The notes beneath the pieces are model-generated. The model was given only the letters and a program-made list of their open reading frames with translations, searched no databases and was not told the DNA's origin. Of a DNA stretch of 64,000 bases, positions 10,871 to 23,493 are shown one piece after another. Made by a program: the position numbers and the translations under genes. The DNA comes from Prionace glauca (lineage: Eukaryota > Chordata > Chondrichthyes > Carcharhiniformes > Carcharhinidae), in the NCBI GenBank assembly GCA_037974335.1, contig CM075760.1, forward strand, positions 6,755,432 through 6,819,431. The letters are read 5' to 3'. Positions within the stretch are counted from its first letter, which is position 1. Each line of letters begins with the position of its first letter.

Positions 10871-11239
10871 AGAGGTGACTGGAAATATATCACATAGCAA
10901 CAGTACTATATTACACAGCTAGATATAATTATAAATATACTTTATCATATCTCTGTCTGATATTAATTTACTGTCTCCTTAAATGTCAGCCATCTCCTGG
11001 GGAAACCAGCCCTTTAATTGTGAACATTAGGAAAGGGATCTTTTAGCCAGACAAATCAACGTGTCAAGCTGAGAGAGCAAAGGATGTCAATGTCTTTAAG
11101 AGAAAGAGAGACCTGGGCCAACCTTTCCAGAGTCTGCACCCTCCCTGGATTCACTTCCTTTCCCTTCAGCAAATCTCCAGTTTTTCCAAGAATGAGAAAA
11201 TAAATGGAAAGAGGGAGAAAATAAAGTGTTTTACTCACA

Positions 11240-11640
11240 GATGTTGGAGACAGGAGGAAGTTCGAGTACGTCTTAAGATCAATCTTCATTCACACAAAGC
11301 CCACACTCTGATTGGCTGGAGGACCAGAGTCCTTCCGGACCTCCGACTCTTTCCATTGGTCAATCGCTCAGAATGTCGCAGGTGGGCACGCCCCCGTAAA
11401 TACGCAGCTCCGCCTCTCCTTTGGACATGCGCTGACGTGGGCCGGGGGGAGGGGGAGACCACCGAGCGGCTCCTCGCCCTGGCCGGAGCCGCCAGCCGCT
11501 TGTCTGGAAACCTTGGCTCGTAGAGAGGCGGGAGGGAGGGGGCGGTGGGGGAATGGGTGGGGGCGGGGCTCCCGGATCCGCGCGCCCGGGCCTGCGCACT
11601 GGAACCCCAGGACCTCATGCCAGAGCAGACTGATTCTTAT
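11240..11640 (-). promoter_or_regulatory. Zinc-finger copy 2 promoter and exon 1 (minus side of a bidirectional block)
   Basis: Minus-strand reading gives CCTCCAGCCAATCAGAG, then an exon-1-like stretch and a good donor (ACATCTGTGAGTAAAAC at about 11230-11246). A second CCAAT pair (CCATTGGTCAATC) lies near 11352. GC content is high to about 11610. The same arrangement occurs at 21.0-21.5 kb. It drives leftward towards the gene at 8819-9912. Confidence 0.65.
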
Positions 11641-11689
11641 TGGCTGATTCTCGTATGGACGTTCCTAACACTCAGTCTCCCATTGGAGC

Positions 11690-12580
11690 AAAAAGACAAC
11701 ATTGCGAATTGGTTGACTCAGGCAGGGCTCTATTGTGATGTCACAATACGGAAGTTGATCAATGAGCTTCAGAGTGAAACTTCCTCCTCTGTGCAACATC
11801 TGGGAGGAAATCAATGTCTCCCCCTTTCCATTTCTTTTCTCATTCTGGGGGAAATTGGGGACTTGAAAAACTGAAGGGTAAGGAAGTGAGTCCAATCTGT
11901 ACATTCCATACATTTTTAGTCCAGTCATTTAGACATACATCTGTCTGGCAGCCTGCATGGAGATTTTCAGCTGTGTCTCCAGGACAGGAAGCAGTGAGCA
12001 TGGATCTGTCAATCAACCTCAATCAGCACCTTCAGGAGAATTGGGAGGGTGAATATTAGATACAGCAGAGTGAGAATGGAGGGAGAGTGTGTGGGATGGG
12101 AACCAAAAGAGAAGATGCTGGAAAATCTCAGCAGGCCTGGCAGCATCTGTAAGGAGAGAAAAGAGCTGAAGTTTCGAGTCCAGGTGACCCTTTGTCAAAA
12201 CAGTGTGGGATGGAGATTTACAGCTTTTGGGAAATGTGAGAGGAAAGAATGTTTCATAAAAACTAGAATTGTTTGTTCTGAATTTCTATCCTGGACTGAC
12301 ACTAATGCACTTTGTCAACTCCTTTTACAAGGACAAGGCCGAGGACAAAAATATGAGCATGAGAGCAAGATGGTAAACGGAAGGTGAGGGTTATGCTTGG
12401 ACTGAACGGACGTTTTCCACAAAGAGGGCAGGGAACAGGCTACAGATGAATTAAAGAGAAACCATTTGTGTCCAGAACATTGTGAACATCCTTTTACTCT
12501 GGTTGTCTTTGATCCTCTCGTCATTTTCTATTTGTTTTAACCATGTTCTGTTTCATTAATAAACTTTTATCAGTAAAAAT
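11690..12580 (+). pseudogene. Rightward remnant of a zinc-finger gene: exon 1, intron and last-exon start without fingers
   Basis: The plus side of the same promoter has GATGTCACAATACGG and an exon-1-like stretch (GAGCTTCAGAGTGAAACTTC). Intron sequence homologous to the other copies follows (AATTGGGAGGGTGAATATTAG at about 12039). The acceptor region (TCAACTCCTTTTACAAG, ending 12331) is followed by unrelated sequence, not the MEKPW finger exon. An AATAAA at about 12560 could end a short noncoding transcript of about 250 nt in the last exon. Whether it is transcribed is unknown. Confidence 0.5.
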
Positions 12581-12664
12581 ATTTGATTGTTCTGGAGTTT
12601 TCCTGATGAGATTGATGCACTTTAGGAAAAGTGGGTGAGAGTGTTTGGCAGGCTCTTTAACAGA

Positions 12665-13010
12665 AAGCGATTCCCTCTATGAAGTGGTTCATTTTGGCAG
12701 GTCAAATAGGATGGCAATAAGTGTAAAGTTTTAATTTGGCAGGTCAAATAGAATGGCAGAACATATTAATGGTAGGACTCTTGGCAGTGTGGAAGATCAG
12801 AGGAGTCCGAGTTCATAGGACGCTCAAAGCAGCTGCGTAGGTTGAAGTTATGGTTAAGAAGGCTTATGGTGTACAGGCCTTCATCAGTCGAGGAATTGAC
12901 TTTCAGAGTCGAAAGATGATGTTGCAGCTTTATAGGACCCTGGTCAGACCCCACTTGGAGTACTGTGCTCAGTTCTGGTCACCTCATTACAGGAAGGATG
13001 TAAAAGATTC
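12665..13010 (+). repeat. CR1-like LINE RT C-terminal fragment
   Basis: The frame around 12850-13000 encodes KKAYGVQAFISRGIDFQSR and LYRTLVRPHLEYCAQFWSPH, which is the conserved C-terminal RT region of CR1-like elements. Both ends are truncated. Confidence 0.85.
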
Positions 13011-13610
13011 TCCAGCTCTCTCTTTACCCCCTATCCAACTTGTGGACAGTTTTTACTCAGTGTTATTTCTTCCGAGCTCTTAATTGTCCCAATCTATAAT
13101 TTTATCCATTTTACTCTAATTTTCCTCACATTGTGTCCATATGCACTGTGTTTAATTGGATCCTGATTGTTTTGAACTCAGTTTCTCTCTGGAGTGTGTG
13201 TCAGTGCCTTGATGTTGTCACAATGTTGTCTCAATCCCCTGGCCACATTAACCATTTCATCTCCTGCTGTGTCTCAAGTAGCTGTGTGTGTTTGGGACCC
13301 GCTCTTCACTCCATCTCACCATGAATTTAGGCTTCCTATTTTTCACATGTAACAAATCAGATGTGCACACTCACTCCGGTTTCCCAAAATCATGTCACAC
13401 ATTCTTAACTCTCAGATGTGCTGTTGAAAAGATCAAATATAGCGTCTGTCTGTCTTATCTCCCTGTTAAGGCGCTGATATTTCATATCCTGGCTGGGCTT
13501 TCAAATGTGGATTTCTTTAAAACAAAGTTCACGGATGTACGAGTGTTTCAGAGACCAAGTATTGTGCTGGCTTTCACTGATTTACAACTCAGCTAATGCA
13601 AAGAACAATA
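13011..13610. other. No feature recognised
   Basis: Pyrimidine-rich sequence without a convincing gene. Short open frames here lack family resemblance. Confidence 0.4.
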
Positions 13611-13925
13611 TGACGGTGTGGTGACACAGTGGTTAGCACTGCTGCCTCACAGTACCAGGGATTTGGGTTTGATTCCTGGCTTGGGTCACTGTCTGTGTGG
13701 AGTTTGCATATCCTCCCTGTGTCTGCATGGGTTTCCTCCAGGTGTTCTGGTTTCTTCCCACAGTCCAAAGTTCTGTGGTTTGGGTTGATTGGTTATGTTA
13801 CATTGACCCTCGTTTCTGGGGATTAGCAGGGTAAATATGTGGGGTTACTGAGATAGGCTGGGATTGTTGTCAGTGCAGGCTTGATGGGCCAAATGGCCTC
13901 CTTCTGTACTGTCAGGATTCTGTTC
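13611..13925 (+). repeat. HE1-type SINE, near full length
   Basis: It runs from GTGGTGACACAGTGGTTAGC through GGGTTTGATTCCTGG to the tail GATGGGCCAAATGGCCTCCT. Box A-like, box B-like and CR1-like tail parts are all present. Confidence 0.85.
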
Positions 13926-14735
13926 TTTGAATATAATGGGCAGCTTGATTATTTTGAGTCTGGGCTAATCCAGTAACCTGGAGTTTTATGACCTTTTTCA
14001 AACTGTTGTGTTGAGCCTGATTAAAAGGTCAATGCTGTCTTTGGACATTTCTTTCACAGGAGAAAGGTTTTAGTTTTCTTTTGTCACATGCTCTTTGGAC
14101 TGCAGACTGAGAGGAGTGTTTCTCATCTCTTTCTGTGAAGTGAAGATTCTGCTCCCTGTGAGTTGCCAGCTGGAAGATAGTGGCAAGCAGTCTGTCTCTC
14201 TCTCTCTCTATCTCAAGGTCCTGAAATTTCCAGAACTGGGAAGTCAAAGTTTGAAATCAACGTTTAAAGGACTAATTCACAACAGGTGTTAAAAAAGTTG
14301 CAAAATCCAGCATCAGGTGAGCATACTTGCTTTCTGTGCAAAGCCTAAAATGAGCTGTAAGTTTGTAGGGATTATTTGATTTGGACTTAGCTGTTCAGGT
14401 TGAGACAAGATCATGGTTGCTTTTTATTGCGATCGGTAAAAATTATGCTAATTTTTCTTCTTATATTTTAACTGTGTTCTTAAATTAACTTTGTTTGCTA
14501 AAAACTTCCTCGTGGGTCAGTTGAATCATACCTGGAGTGAAATATCTTATGCTCACTCGAGTGCAAATCTTATGGCTAGGCTGAATTTGTAAAGGACCTT
14601 TCATTTCACCACACCCAAGGTGAGTTATTCAAATTCCTTTATTGTCCAGGACAATATGTTCACAATATTTTTAAAACTGTAATTAAACATTCCCATTCGA
14701 TTTCAGGTATTAACATATTCTGTTACTTTGTTCTT
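13926..14735. other. No gene recognised; possible unknown repeat
   Basis: It contains a short CT microsatellite near 14195-14215 and otherwise AT-rich sequence. Nothing here could be assigned. Confidence 0.35.
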
Positions 14736-14739
14736 TATT

Positions 14740-15060
14740 GTCGATGTCAGACTGGGGTTGTTGCCCTTGGAGCAAAGGAGGTTGAGGGGAGATTTGATAG
14801 AGGTGGACAAGATTCTGACAGATTTAGATAAGGTGGACAAAGAAAAGATGTTCCCATTCGCTGATGGGACAAGGACAAGGGGGACACAGATTTAAGGTTT
14901 TGAATCAGAGATGCAGGGGGATGTGAGGAAGAATATTTTGATGCAGTGCATGGTAATGAGCTGGAACTCGCTCACTAAAGGGTGGGGGAAGTGGAGACAA
15001 TAAACAATTACAAAGGAAATTGGATGGGCATTTGGGGAATTTCAAACAGAAATTCTGACT
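14740..15060 (+). repeat. CR1-like LINE 3' fragment
   Basis: The stretch matches the region after the RT in the young copy at 41.2-42.5 kb: GAGGTTGAGGGGAGATTTGA, then CTGGAACTCGCTCACTAAAG. Confidence 0.65.
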
Positions 15061-15291
15061 AAATATCTCTGACCTTCCTAACACCCTGTCACTCTGTGAT
15101 TCTTGTGAAATTTAAAACCAGGTATTTGCAACAAGACTCAAAGAGCATCAGCCCACTGGAGGCAAAGTTGAGAGACCGGCCAGTCCAGCAGAAAGAAACC
15201 CTCCCCATTGACCAACTGTGAGAATGAACAAAATGCAGTCCAGGATGTAATTGAGAACAGAAACAATAACAGCAGAATCTAATCCCCCTAT

Positions 15292-16484
<1,193 letters not shown>

Positions 16485-16743
16485 TCTGTAAAAACAATTT
16501 ACAAAAGTCATCAGTGTCAGTACAAGATAGAAATTCAGAACAGACAACTCTAGTTTTTATGGAACATTGTTTCCTCTCTCACTCCACAAAAGCTGTAAAT
16601 CTTCAACCCACACAGTCTCCCTCCATTCTCACTCTGCTGTATCTAATATTAAACCTCCCAATTCTCCTGAAGGTGCTGATTGAAGCTAGTTGACAGATCC
16701 ATGCTCACTGCTTCCTGTCCTGGACTCAGAGAGCTGAAAATCT

Positions 16744-16798
16744 CCATGCAGGAGAAATAACAGAAATATGGCTACTTTCTGTTATTTCTCCTGCATGG
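16744..16798. repeat. Perfect 23-bp inverted repeat with 9-nt loop
   Basis: The arms at 16744-16766 and 16776-16798 are exact reverse complements (CCATGCAGGAGAAATAACAG and its partner), separated by TATGGCTAC. The left arm continues the normal zinc-finger intron sequence (compare GCCTGCATGGAGATTTTCAG at 11951), and the right arm leads into LINE sequence. Confidence 0.9.
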
Positions 16799-18141
16799 CA
16801 ACCAGAACTGTACACAGTTCTTCACCTGTGGCCTAATTAGTGGTTTATACAGGGCAGGGGAAGGCTCGAAGGGCTAGATGGCCTATTCCTGTTCCTATTT
16901 CTTATGTACAGCTACATCAGAACCTCCCTGCCCTTATATTCAATGCGTCAGTTAATAAAGGCAAGTATCCCATGTGCTTTCTGAATCCCCTTATGTACCT
17001 GTCCTGCTGTCTTCAGAGATCTATGGACATACACACCAAGGTCACTCTGAACCTCTAGGATCTGACTATTCATTGTGCATTCTGTTACATAGAACATTAC
17101 AGCGCAGAACAGGCCCTTCGGCCCACGATGTTGTGCCGACCAGTTACAAAACAATGACCCACTAGCCTAAACCAATCCTTTTTCATTACTCCTCCCAAAA
17201 TGCATTACTTCAAACTTTTTAAGGATTGAATTCCATTTGCCCCGTCTCTACCATCTAACTAAAGTTTTAAAGTTTATGTATTAGTGTCACAAGTAGTCTT
17301 ACATCAGCTCTGCAATGAAGTTACTGTGCCACACTCCAGCATTTGTTTGGATAAACAGAGGGAGAATTTAGCATGACCAATGTACCTAACAACACATCTT
17401 TCAGACTGTAGGAGGAAATCGGAGCACCTGGAGGAAACCTGTGCAGACATGGGGAGAATATGCAGGCTCCGCACATACAGTGACCTGAGCTGGGAATTGA
17501 ACCCAGGTCCTTGGTGCTGTAAGGCTGCAGTGCCACTCAGTCAGTATTGTCCTGTAATCTAAGGCTTTGCTCATCAGCATTTATGAAATCACCAATCTTT
17601 GTGTCACCTGCAAACTTACTTGGTATACCTCCGATATTCACATCCAAATTATTAACTTACACTACAAACAAGAAGCGATGCAACTCCTATCCATGCAAAA
17701 CACCACTGGACACAGACATCTAGTCACAAAAATTGCATTTGACCATCCCCCTCTGACTCCTGTCGCTTTTGGATCCACTTTGGCAAATTATCGAATGGGC
17801 TTTCACCTTCTTCATCAGCCATCTATATGGAACCTTGTCAAAAGCCTTACTGAAGTCCAAGTAGACTACGTCAACTGTATACAATGAGTCACCTCCTCAA
17901 AAATGCAATCAAATTTGTAAGACCTGATCTCCCGTTGCCAAAACCATGCTGTCAACCCTTGATTAATTCTTATCTCCCCAAGTGGAGATTAACTCTGTCC
18001 CTCAGATCTTTTTCCAATAGTTTCCCTACTGCTGAAGTTAGACTTACTGGTCTGTCGTTTGCTGTTTTTTCCCTGTGTTCCTTCTTGACTAATGACACCA
18101 TATTGGCTGTCCTCCAGTCCTGTGGCACTTCTTTTGCAGTG
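16799..18141 (-). repeat. CR1-like LINE fragments with nested SINE pieces
   Basis: Minus-strand coding traces include RT parts near 17970-18140 (QDWRTANMVSLVKKEHRE then RPVSLTSAVGKLLEKDLRDR) and C-terminal remnants near 16930-17060. An HE1-variant SINE lies at about 17268-17530, and a 45-bp SINE tail at about 17090-17140. All are decayed. Confidence 0.7.
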
Positions 18142-18176
18142 AAAATGCCGGTGTTGTACTGGGGTAAACACAGTAA
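18142..18176 (-). repeat. Penelope-like terminal scrap
   Basis: GTACTGGGGTAAACACAGTAAG is the reverse of the family end CTTACTGTGTTTACCCCAG. Only about 35 bp remain. Confidence 0.5.
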
Positions 18177-18177
18177 G

Positions 18178-18640
18178 AACAAAGAACAAAGAACAACCCA
18201 GCACGGGAAATAGGCCCTTCGGCCCAACGAGCCCGCGCCGCCACATCACCCTACACCTATTCTACCCTGCATATCTATGAATGGAATCCTACTCAGTCAG
18301 ATTCAGGGAAGAAATAGTGTCAATTTGGTAAAAACAGATTAGCCTGAGAGCACATCTTTGGGGTGTGGGAGGAAACCGGAGCGCCCGGAGGAAACCCACG
18401 CAACCACAGGGAGAATGCGCAAACTCCCACAGACACAGGCCCAAATCCATGTGCCTGCACAGCCAGCAGTGCTAGTCACTGAGCTGTTGCGGCGCCCATC
18501 TACCGGTCCAGGATCAAGCACACACACCGACATGAAGTACTAGGACACTCCTGGAACTTCCAAGAGCAGCCCACGCACGACCCGCCATGTGAATGCCCCT
18601 CGTTTGACACGAGGTGGACCTCCACCTGTGGAAGAAAGAC
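18178..18640 (-). repeat. Composite SINE, second family, long copy (inverted)
   Basis: It has the same structure as 5946-6411 on the opposite strand: tail at 18178-18240, core, and the CCTCGTTTGACACGAGG hairpin head near 18600. The two copies are very similar. Confidence 0.7.
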
Positions 18641-19405
18641 AAAAATATTCATCTTACAGCCTGCCTTTCCGGTGTCTCCCGAGGTTTAACCCTATTTAAT
18701 AGCCCCTACCATATCCCTCCATTCTCGTTTCACTCATGTGCCTATCTAACTGCATCTTAAACGAGTCCAATGTTCCTGCCTCCACCACCCTACTCGGTAG
18801 CGCGTTCCAGACCCCCACAACTCTCTGCGCAAAGAACCTTCTTCTCACCTCCAAATTATACCTCTCCCCCCTCACCCTTAAATGATGACCTCTCGTGTTC
18901 GTACCCAGTCTAGGAGCAGTCTCTCACTATTAACTCTATCCATTCCCTTCATTATCTTAAATACTTCTATCATGTCCCCTCTCAATCTCCGTCTTTCCAA
19001 GGAAAATAGTCCCAGTTTCTTCAACCTCTCCTCATAACCCAGTCCCCCCATGCCAGGCAACATCCTGGTAAACCTCCTCTGCACCCTTTCCAGAGACTCC
19101 ACGTCCTTCCGGTAGTAAGGTGACCAGAACTGGACGCAGTACTCCAAATGCGGTCTAACCAACGTTCTGTACAACTGAAGCATTAGACGGCAGCTTTTAT
19201 ACTCTATGCCCCTTCTTATAAAGGCCAACATCCCTAGGCCAACGCTAGGGTTGTTCAAGAGTCACTTGGACAGCCACATGAGCAGTTTACATATAGGGGG
19301 ATATAGCAGGCCTTATTAAGCATTGTAGGCTTGGGGTCAGTTTAGTCTCAGGGGTATAGAGTCTTTAATAATGAAATTTTTATCCACAGGCACTTACCAT
19401 CTCGA

Positions 19406-19722
19406 GGGCATCATGGCAGCACAGAGGTTATCTCTGTTGCTGTGCGGACACATGGAGTTGGGCCTGTGTCCGTGGGAGTTTGTGCGTTCTCCCCGTGGTT
19501 GCGTGGGTTTCCTCCGGGTGCTCCGGTTTCCTCCCACATCCCAAAAATGTGCTTTTAGGCTGATTGATTGGGTAACAAATTGTCCCTATATTGGACCTCC
19601 CTGATCCTCACACATTAGGCATAGACTAGAGTCATGAATAGGTCACTGACCATGGGACGGCGGCGCGGGCTCGTTGGGCCGAAGGGCCTGTTTCCCGTGC
19701 TGTTTTGTTCTTTGTTCTATCC
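19406..19722 (+). repeat. Composite SINE, headless copy inside LINE
   Basis: It begins ATCATGGCAGCACAGAGGTT and has the GTGGGAGTTTGTGCGTTCTC core and the tail GGGCTCGTTGGGCCGAAGGG. It interrupts the LINE between RT segments. Confidence 0.75.
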
Positions 19723-20336
19723 CATAAGCCTTCCTAACAACCTTCTCCACTTGTGACGCAACCTTCATGGATTTGTGAACCTGCACTCCCAGGTCCCTCT
19801 GCATGTCTATACTCCTAATCGGCCTCCCTTTAATCACATAGCTCCTCTCTGCATTATTCCATCCAAAATGCATCACCTCGCATTTGTCAGGATTAAATGC
19901 CATCTGCCACCTATCTGCCCACTGCACCAACCTATCTATATCCTGTTGTATCACCTGACAATCTAGTTCCGTACCCGCCAACCCTGCCATCTTGGTGTCA
20001 TCAGCAAACTTGCTAATCACACCATCTACGCCCTCTTCCAAGTCATTTATGTAGACTACAAAGAGGAGAGGTCCCAGTACTGAGCCCTGCGGCACACCAC
20101 TGGTCACTGGCCTCCAGCCCGACAAGGTCCCCTCCATAGCTACCCTCTGTCTCCTATTTCCTAGCCAGTTCTCAATCCACCTAGCTACCTGGCCTCATAT
20201 CCCATGCGTCTTAACCTTTTCTACCAGCCTACCGTGAGGGACTTTGTCAAACGCCTTACTGAAATCCATATAGATGACATCAACGGTTCTCCCATAGTCA
20301 ACCGTTTTTGTCACCTCCTCAAAGAATTCCACCAGA

Positions 20337-20525
20337 TTCGTAAGAAGTCTCACAACACCAGGTTAAAGTCCAACAGGTTTATTTGGTAGCAAAAGCCACT
20401 CGCTTTTATAGAACTCTCACTCCACCTGATGAAGGGACAGCACACCGAAAGCTAGTGGCTTTTGCTACAAATAAACCTGTTGGACTTTAACCTGGTGTTG
20501 TGAGACTTCTTACTGTGTTTACCTC
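20337..20525. repeat. Penelope-like terminal repeat in snap-back form
   Basis: The left arm (AGTAAGAAGTCTCACAACAC... at 20338-20400) is the near-exact reverse complement of the right arm (...GGTGTTGTGAGACTTCTTAC at about 20446-20512), with a loop of about 45 nt. The loop-proximal part holds CCTGATGAAGG then CCGAAAGCTAG, a hammerhead-like core. Confidence 0.75.
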
Positions 20526-20689
20526 TCCTGTAGCCAGCTCATTATTGCCAGAGTCACTGCAATCTCCTTCCTTGCCTCCCACAGCAGGCTGGGGATCACC
20601 CCATCTTGGCCTGGGGATTTATACAATTTTAGGCCCGTTACAACCTCCTCCCCCTCAAATGTTAAGTTGTTGAAGTGAATGACAAAGCT

Positions 20690-20800
20690 GCTCCCTGATA
20701 TCTATATGACTCACCTGATGAAGGTGCAGTGCTCTGAAAGTCCATGATTCCAAATAAACCTGTTGGACTTTACCATGATGTTGTGAGACTTCTTACTGTG
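20690..20800 (+). repeat. Penelope-like terminal fragment
   Basis: It carries CACCTGATGAAGGTGCAG, CTCTGAAAGTCC, AATAAACCTGTTGGACTTTA and TTGTGAGACTTCTTACTGTG, the same 3' tail as the other copies. Confidence 0.7.
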
Positions 20801-20939
20801 TTTTCTATACCTACATCATCCCTCCCCACAGTGAATACAAATACAAAGTATTAATTTAAAACCCCACAAATATCTCCCAGCTCCACGGACAAATTACCAC
20901 ATTACTTCCTAGTGGATCTTATTCTTTGTCTGGTCACCT

Positions 20940-21540
20940 CCTGCCCTTCACATGATGAAAGAACACCTTTGGACAGACGTTACACAGAGAAGGAAGTTTT
21001 GACCTGAAGCTCCTCGGCCAACTTCCGCATTCACACAATGGAGGAAACGTGATTGGCTGGAGGACCAGAGTTCTTTCGGTCCTCCAACTCTTTCTATTGG
21101 TCAATACCTCAGCCTGACCGTCGTGGGGAAATGGGCGACCAGCGCACATGCGCAGGTTCCCCTCTCCCCGGAACATGCGCTGCTTCCCCTCTCCCTTGGA
21201 CATGCGCAGTCCCGGGCTGTGGGGGAGGGAGCGACCACTGAGCGGCTTCTCGCTCTGGCCGGAGCCGCCAGCCGCTTGTCTGGAAACCTTGGCTCGAGGA
21301 GGGGGAGGGGAACAATGGGTGGGGGCGGGGCTCCCGGGTCCGCGAGGTGGAGTCTCTACCCCTCTGACCTTCACGCTGAGCTGCTGACCAATGGGAAACA
21401 TTGGAGGACCGGAAGGACTCTGGTCCTCCAGCCAACCACAGCCCGGGCTTTGTGTGAATGAAGATTGCGCTTCAGACAGACTCAAACTTCCTCCGGTCTC
21501 CCACATCTGTGAGTAAAACATCTTTCTGTTCTCCCCCTTT
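20940..21540. promoter_or_regulatory. Bidirectional CpG-rich promoter for zinc-finger copies 3 (leftward) and 4 (rightward)
   Basis: ATTGGCTGGAGGACCAGAG and CTATTGGTCAATACC mark the left-facing half. CCAATGGGAAACATTGGAGG and CCAGCCAACCACAGC mark the right-facing half. The rightward exon 1 ends with a donor in CACATCTGTGAGTAAAAC (about 21502-21519), and leftward exon-1-like sequence lies at about 20980-21040. The middle is GC-rich, with a CCGCCAGCCGCTTGTCTGG block shared with 11.49 kb. Confidence 0.65.
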
Positions 21541-21599
21541 CCATTTCTTTTCTTATTCTGGGGGAAATTGTTGACCTGCAGCGATTGATCACGCGAAAT

Positions 21600-22980
21600 A
21601 GAAGCAGGAGTGTCCACCAGGCCCTTCAAGCCTGTCCCGCCATTCAGTGCAATCATATCTAATCTATTTCGGCCTCAACTCCTTCACAGTGCCACTTCCC
21701 ACAGCCCTCTCTCCCTCCATCTATTAAATATTTATCCGCCTCACTTTAAATACTTCTAATCATCCAGTCTCCACCACCCTTTGAGACAGAGAATTCCAGA
21801 GATTCACCATCCTCTGCAAAAATAAATTTCTATGCACCTCAGTTTTAAATGACCGACCCTTTATCTTGTAGCTTGTTTGTGATTCTTCCACTCCTGAAAA
21901 TATTTCACCATCTACCCTATCAAGCCCCCTCCCCCACAGGATCTTATATATTTCAATAAACTCACCCCTTTGTCTTCTAAACTTCAAGGAATGCAAACCT
22001 AGACAATTTATTCTCTCTTGTCCTCTCATCCCAGGAATTAGGCTGGTGAATCTCCTTTGGACTACTGCCAATGTTACAATATTCTTGTTTAAGAAAGGGA
22101 ATCAAAATTGTGTTCCAGTTTAGACACCCTGTGCAGTTGCCACAAAACCTCCCTGCTTTTAAATCCAACCCTTTGCAATAAAGATCAAAATTCCATTTTC
22201 CCTCTTACCTATTGTGGGACCTGCCTGCTAGCTTTTTGTGATTCATGCACAAGAACACCCAGATCCCTCTGTACTTCACTCATCTGCAACACCTCCTTTT
22301 TGATTCCTCCTACTGAAATAAATAAGTGGCATGGTGGTACAGTGGTTAGCACTGCTGGCTCACAATGCCAGGGATCTGTGTTCGATTCCCAGCTTGGATC
22401 ACTGACTGGTTGGAGTTTGCATATTCTCCCCGTGTCTGCGTGGGTTTCCGTCGGGTGCTAAGGTTTCCTCCCACAGTCTGAAAGACGTGCTGGTTAGATG
22501 CATTGGTCTAAACAGGCGCCGGACTGTGATGACTAGGAGAATTTCACAGTAATTTTATTGTGGCATTGATGTTACTTGTGACTAATAAACAAGTAATATT
22601 AATGCTGCAGTGAAATTACTTTAACTTTATGAGCTCACATTTCCCCATATTAAACTTAATTTGCCAGATTTTCTTCACTCAATCTATCTATATCCTCATT
22701 ACTACATGTTCTTCCACCTATCATCGTATCATTTGGAAACATTGCATTCTGTTCCTCCCTCCCAGTCATTAATTAAATCATGAACAATTGCGAGCCAAGA
22801 ACTGATCCTTGTCGTACTCCACTAGTTACATCTTTCCACTCTGAAAATGACCCATTTATTCCAACTCTGTTTTCTTTGTGATGGCCAGTTTTTAATCCAT
22901 ACTAATACACTTCCACCAATTTCATGGGCCTTTACTTAATGTACCAGCCTCTTATGCACCATCTTGTCAAAATCTTTTTG
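21600..22980 (-). repeat. Old CR1-like LINE fragment with inserted SINE
   Basis: Minus-strand traces of the RT C-terminus and 3' tail are visible at 21640-22070 (RRFTSLIPGM, then NLWNSLSQRVVE). Further RT-derived sequence continues at 22590-22970. A SINE at 22326-22590 interrupts it. Confidence 0.65.
22326..22590 (+). repeat. HE1-related SINE with an alternative tail
   Basis: The head and core are HE1-like (GGCATGGTGGTACAGTGG; TTCGATTCCCAGCTTGG). The tail reads AATTTCACAGTAATTTTATT and ACTTGTGACTAATAAAC, shared with 48233-48530. Confidence 0.75.
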
Positions 22981-22982
22981 GA

Positions 22983-23318
22983 AATCATAGAATCCCTAGA
23001 GTGCAGAAGGAGGCCATTTGGCCTATCTAGTCTGCACTGTCTCTTGAATACAGCATCTTTCCCAGGTCCTATCCCATAACCCCACATTTTTACTCCACTA
23101 ATCCCCCTAACCTATATCTATTGGGACACAAAGGGGCAATTTAGCATGGCGAATCTGCTTAACCCACAAATCTTTGGATTTGGGAGGAAATCGAAGCACC
23201 TGGAGGAAACCCACACAGAGAACATGCAGACTCCACGTAGGTAGTGACCCAAGACTGGAATTGAACCCGGGTCCCTGGTGCTGTGAGGCAGCAGTGCTAA
23301 CCACAGTGCCACCATGCT
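22983..23318 (-). repeat. HE1-type SINE, near full length
   Basis: The minus-strand SINE runs from GGTGGCACTGTGGTTAGCAC to the tail ending GGATTCTATGATTTC. It sits just before the last exon of zinc-finger copy 4. Confidence 0.85.
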
Positions 23319-23493
23319 GACCTTGTGCCACTCTTACTATTGACTTACTCCTGTTCCTGATGTTCAAAAGGCATTGCACCACCACATTCGAAGGGCCCAA
23401 CCAGCGATGCCCACATCCATAAAAGAACGAAAAAAAGAGAATTGTCTGTTCTGAATTTCATCCTGGTACTGATTTTGTAAACTCCTTTCACAG

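Larger units (their letters stand above)
18650..20640 (-). repeat. CR1-like LINE, RT to 3' end, interrupted by a SINE and a Penelope-like end
   Basis: Read right to left it carries RT motifs (VTSGVPQGSVLGPLLFVVYI, INDLEE, SKFADDTK) at about 19740-20137, and the RT C-terminus (LYRTLVRPHLEYCVQFWSPY) at about 18880-19260. A headless composite SINE splits it at 19406-19722, and a Penelope-like inverted copy at 20337-20525. These are plain nested insertions. Confidence 0.85.

Noticed and set aside
11360-11599. Open frames in the GC-rich promoter (Pro- and Arg-rich)
   Set aside because: Expected in GC-rich DNA; opposing strands are equally open and the sequence is a promoter copy.
13926-14735. Possible LTR-type element
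   Set aside because: No paired terminal repeats or coding could be seen within the window; left unassigned.
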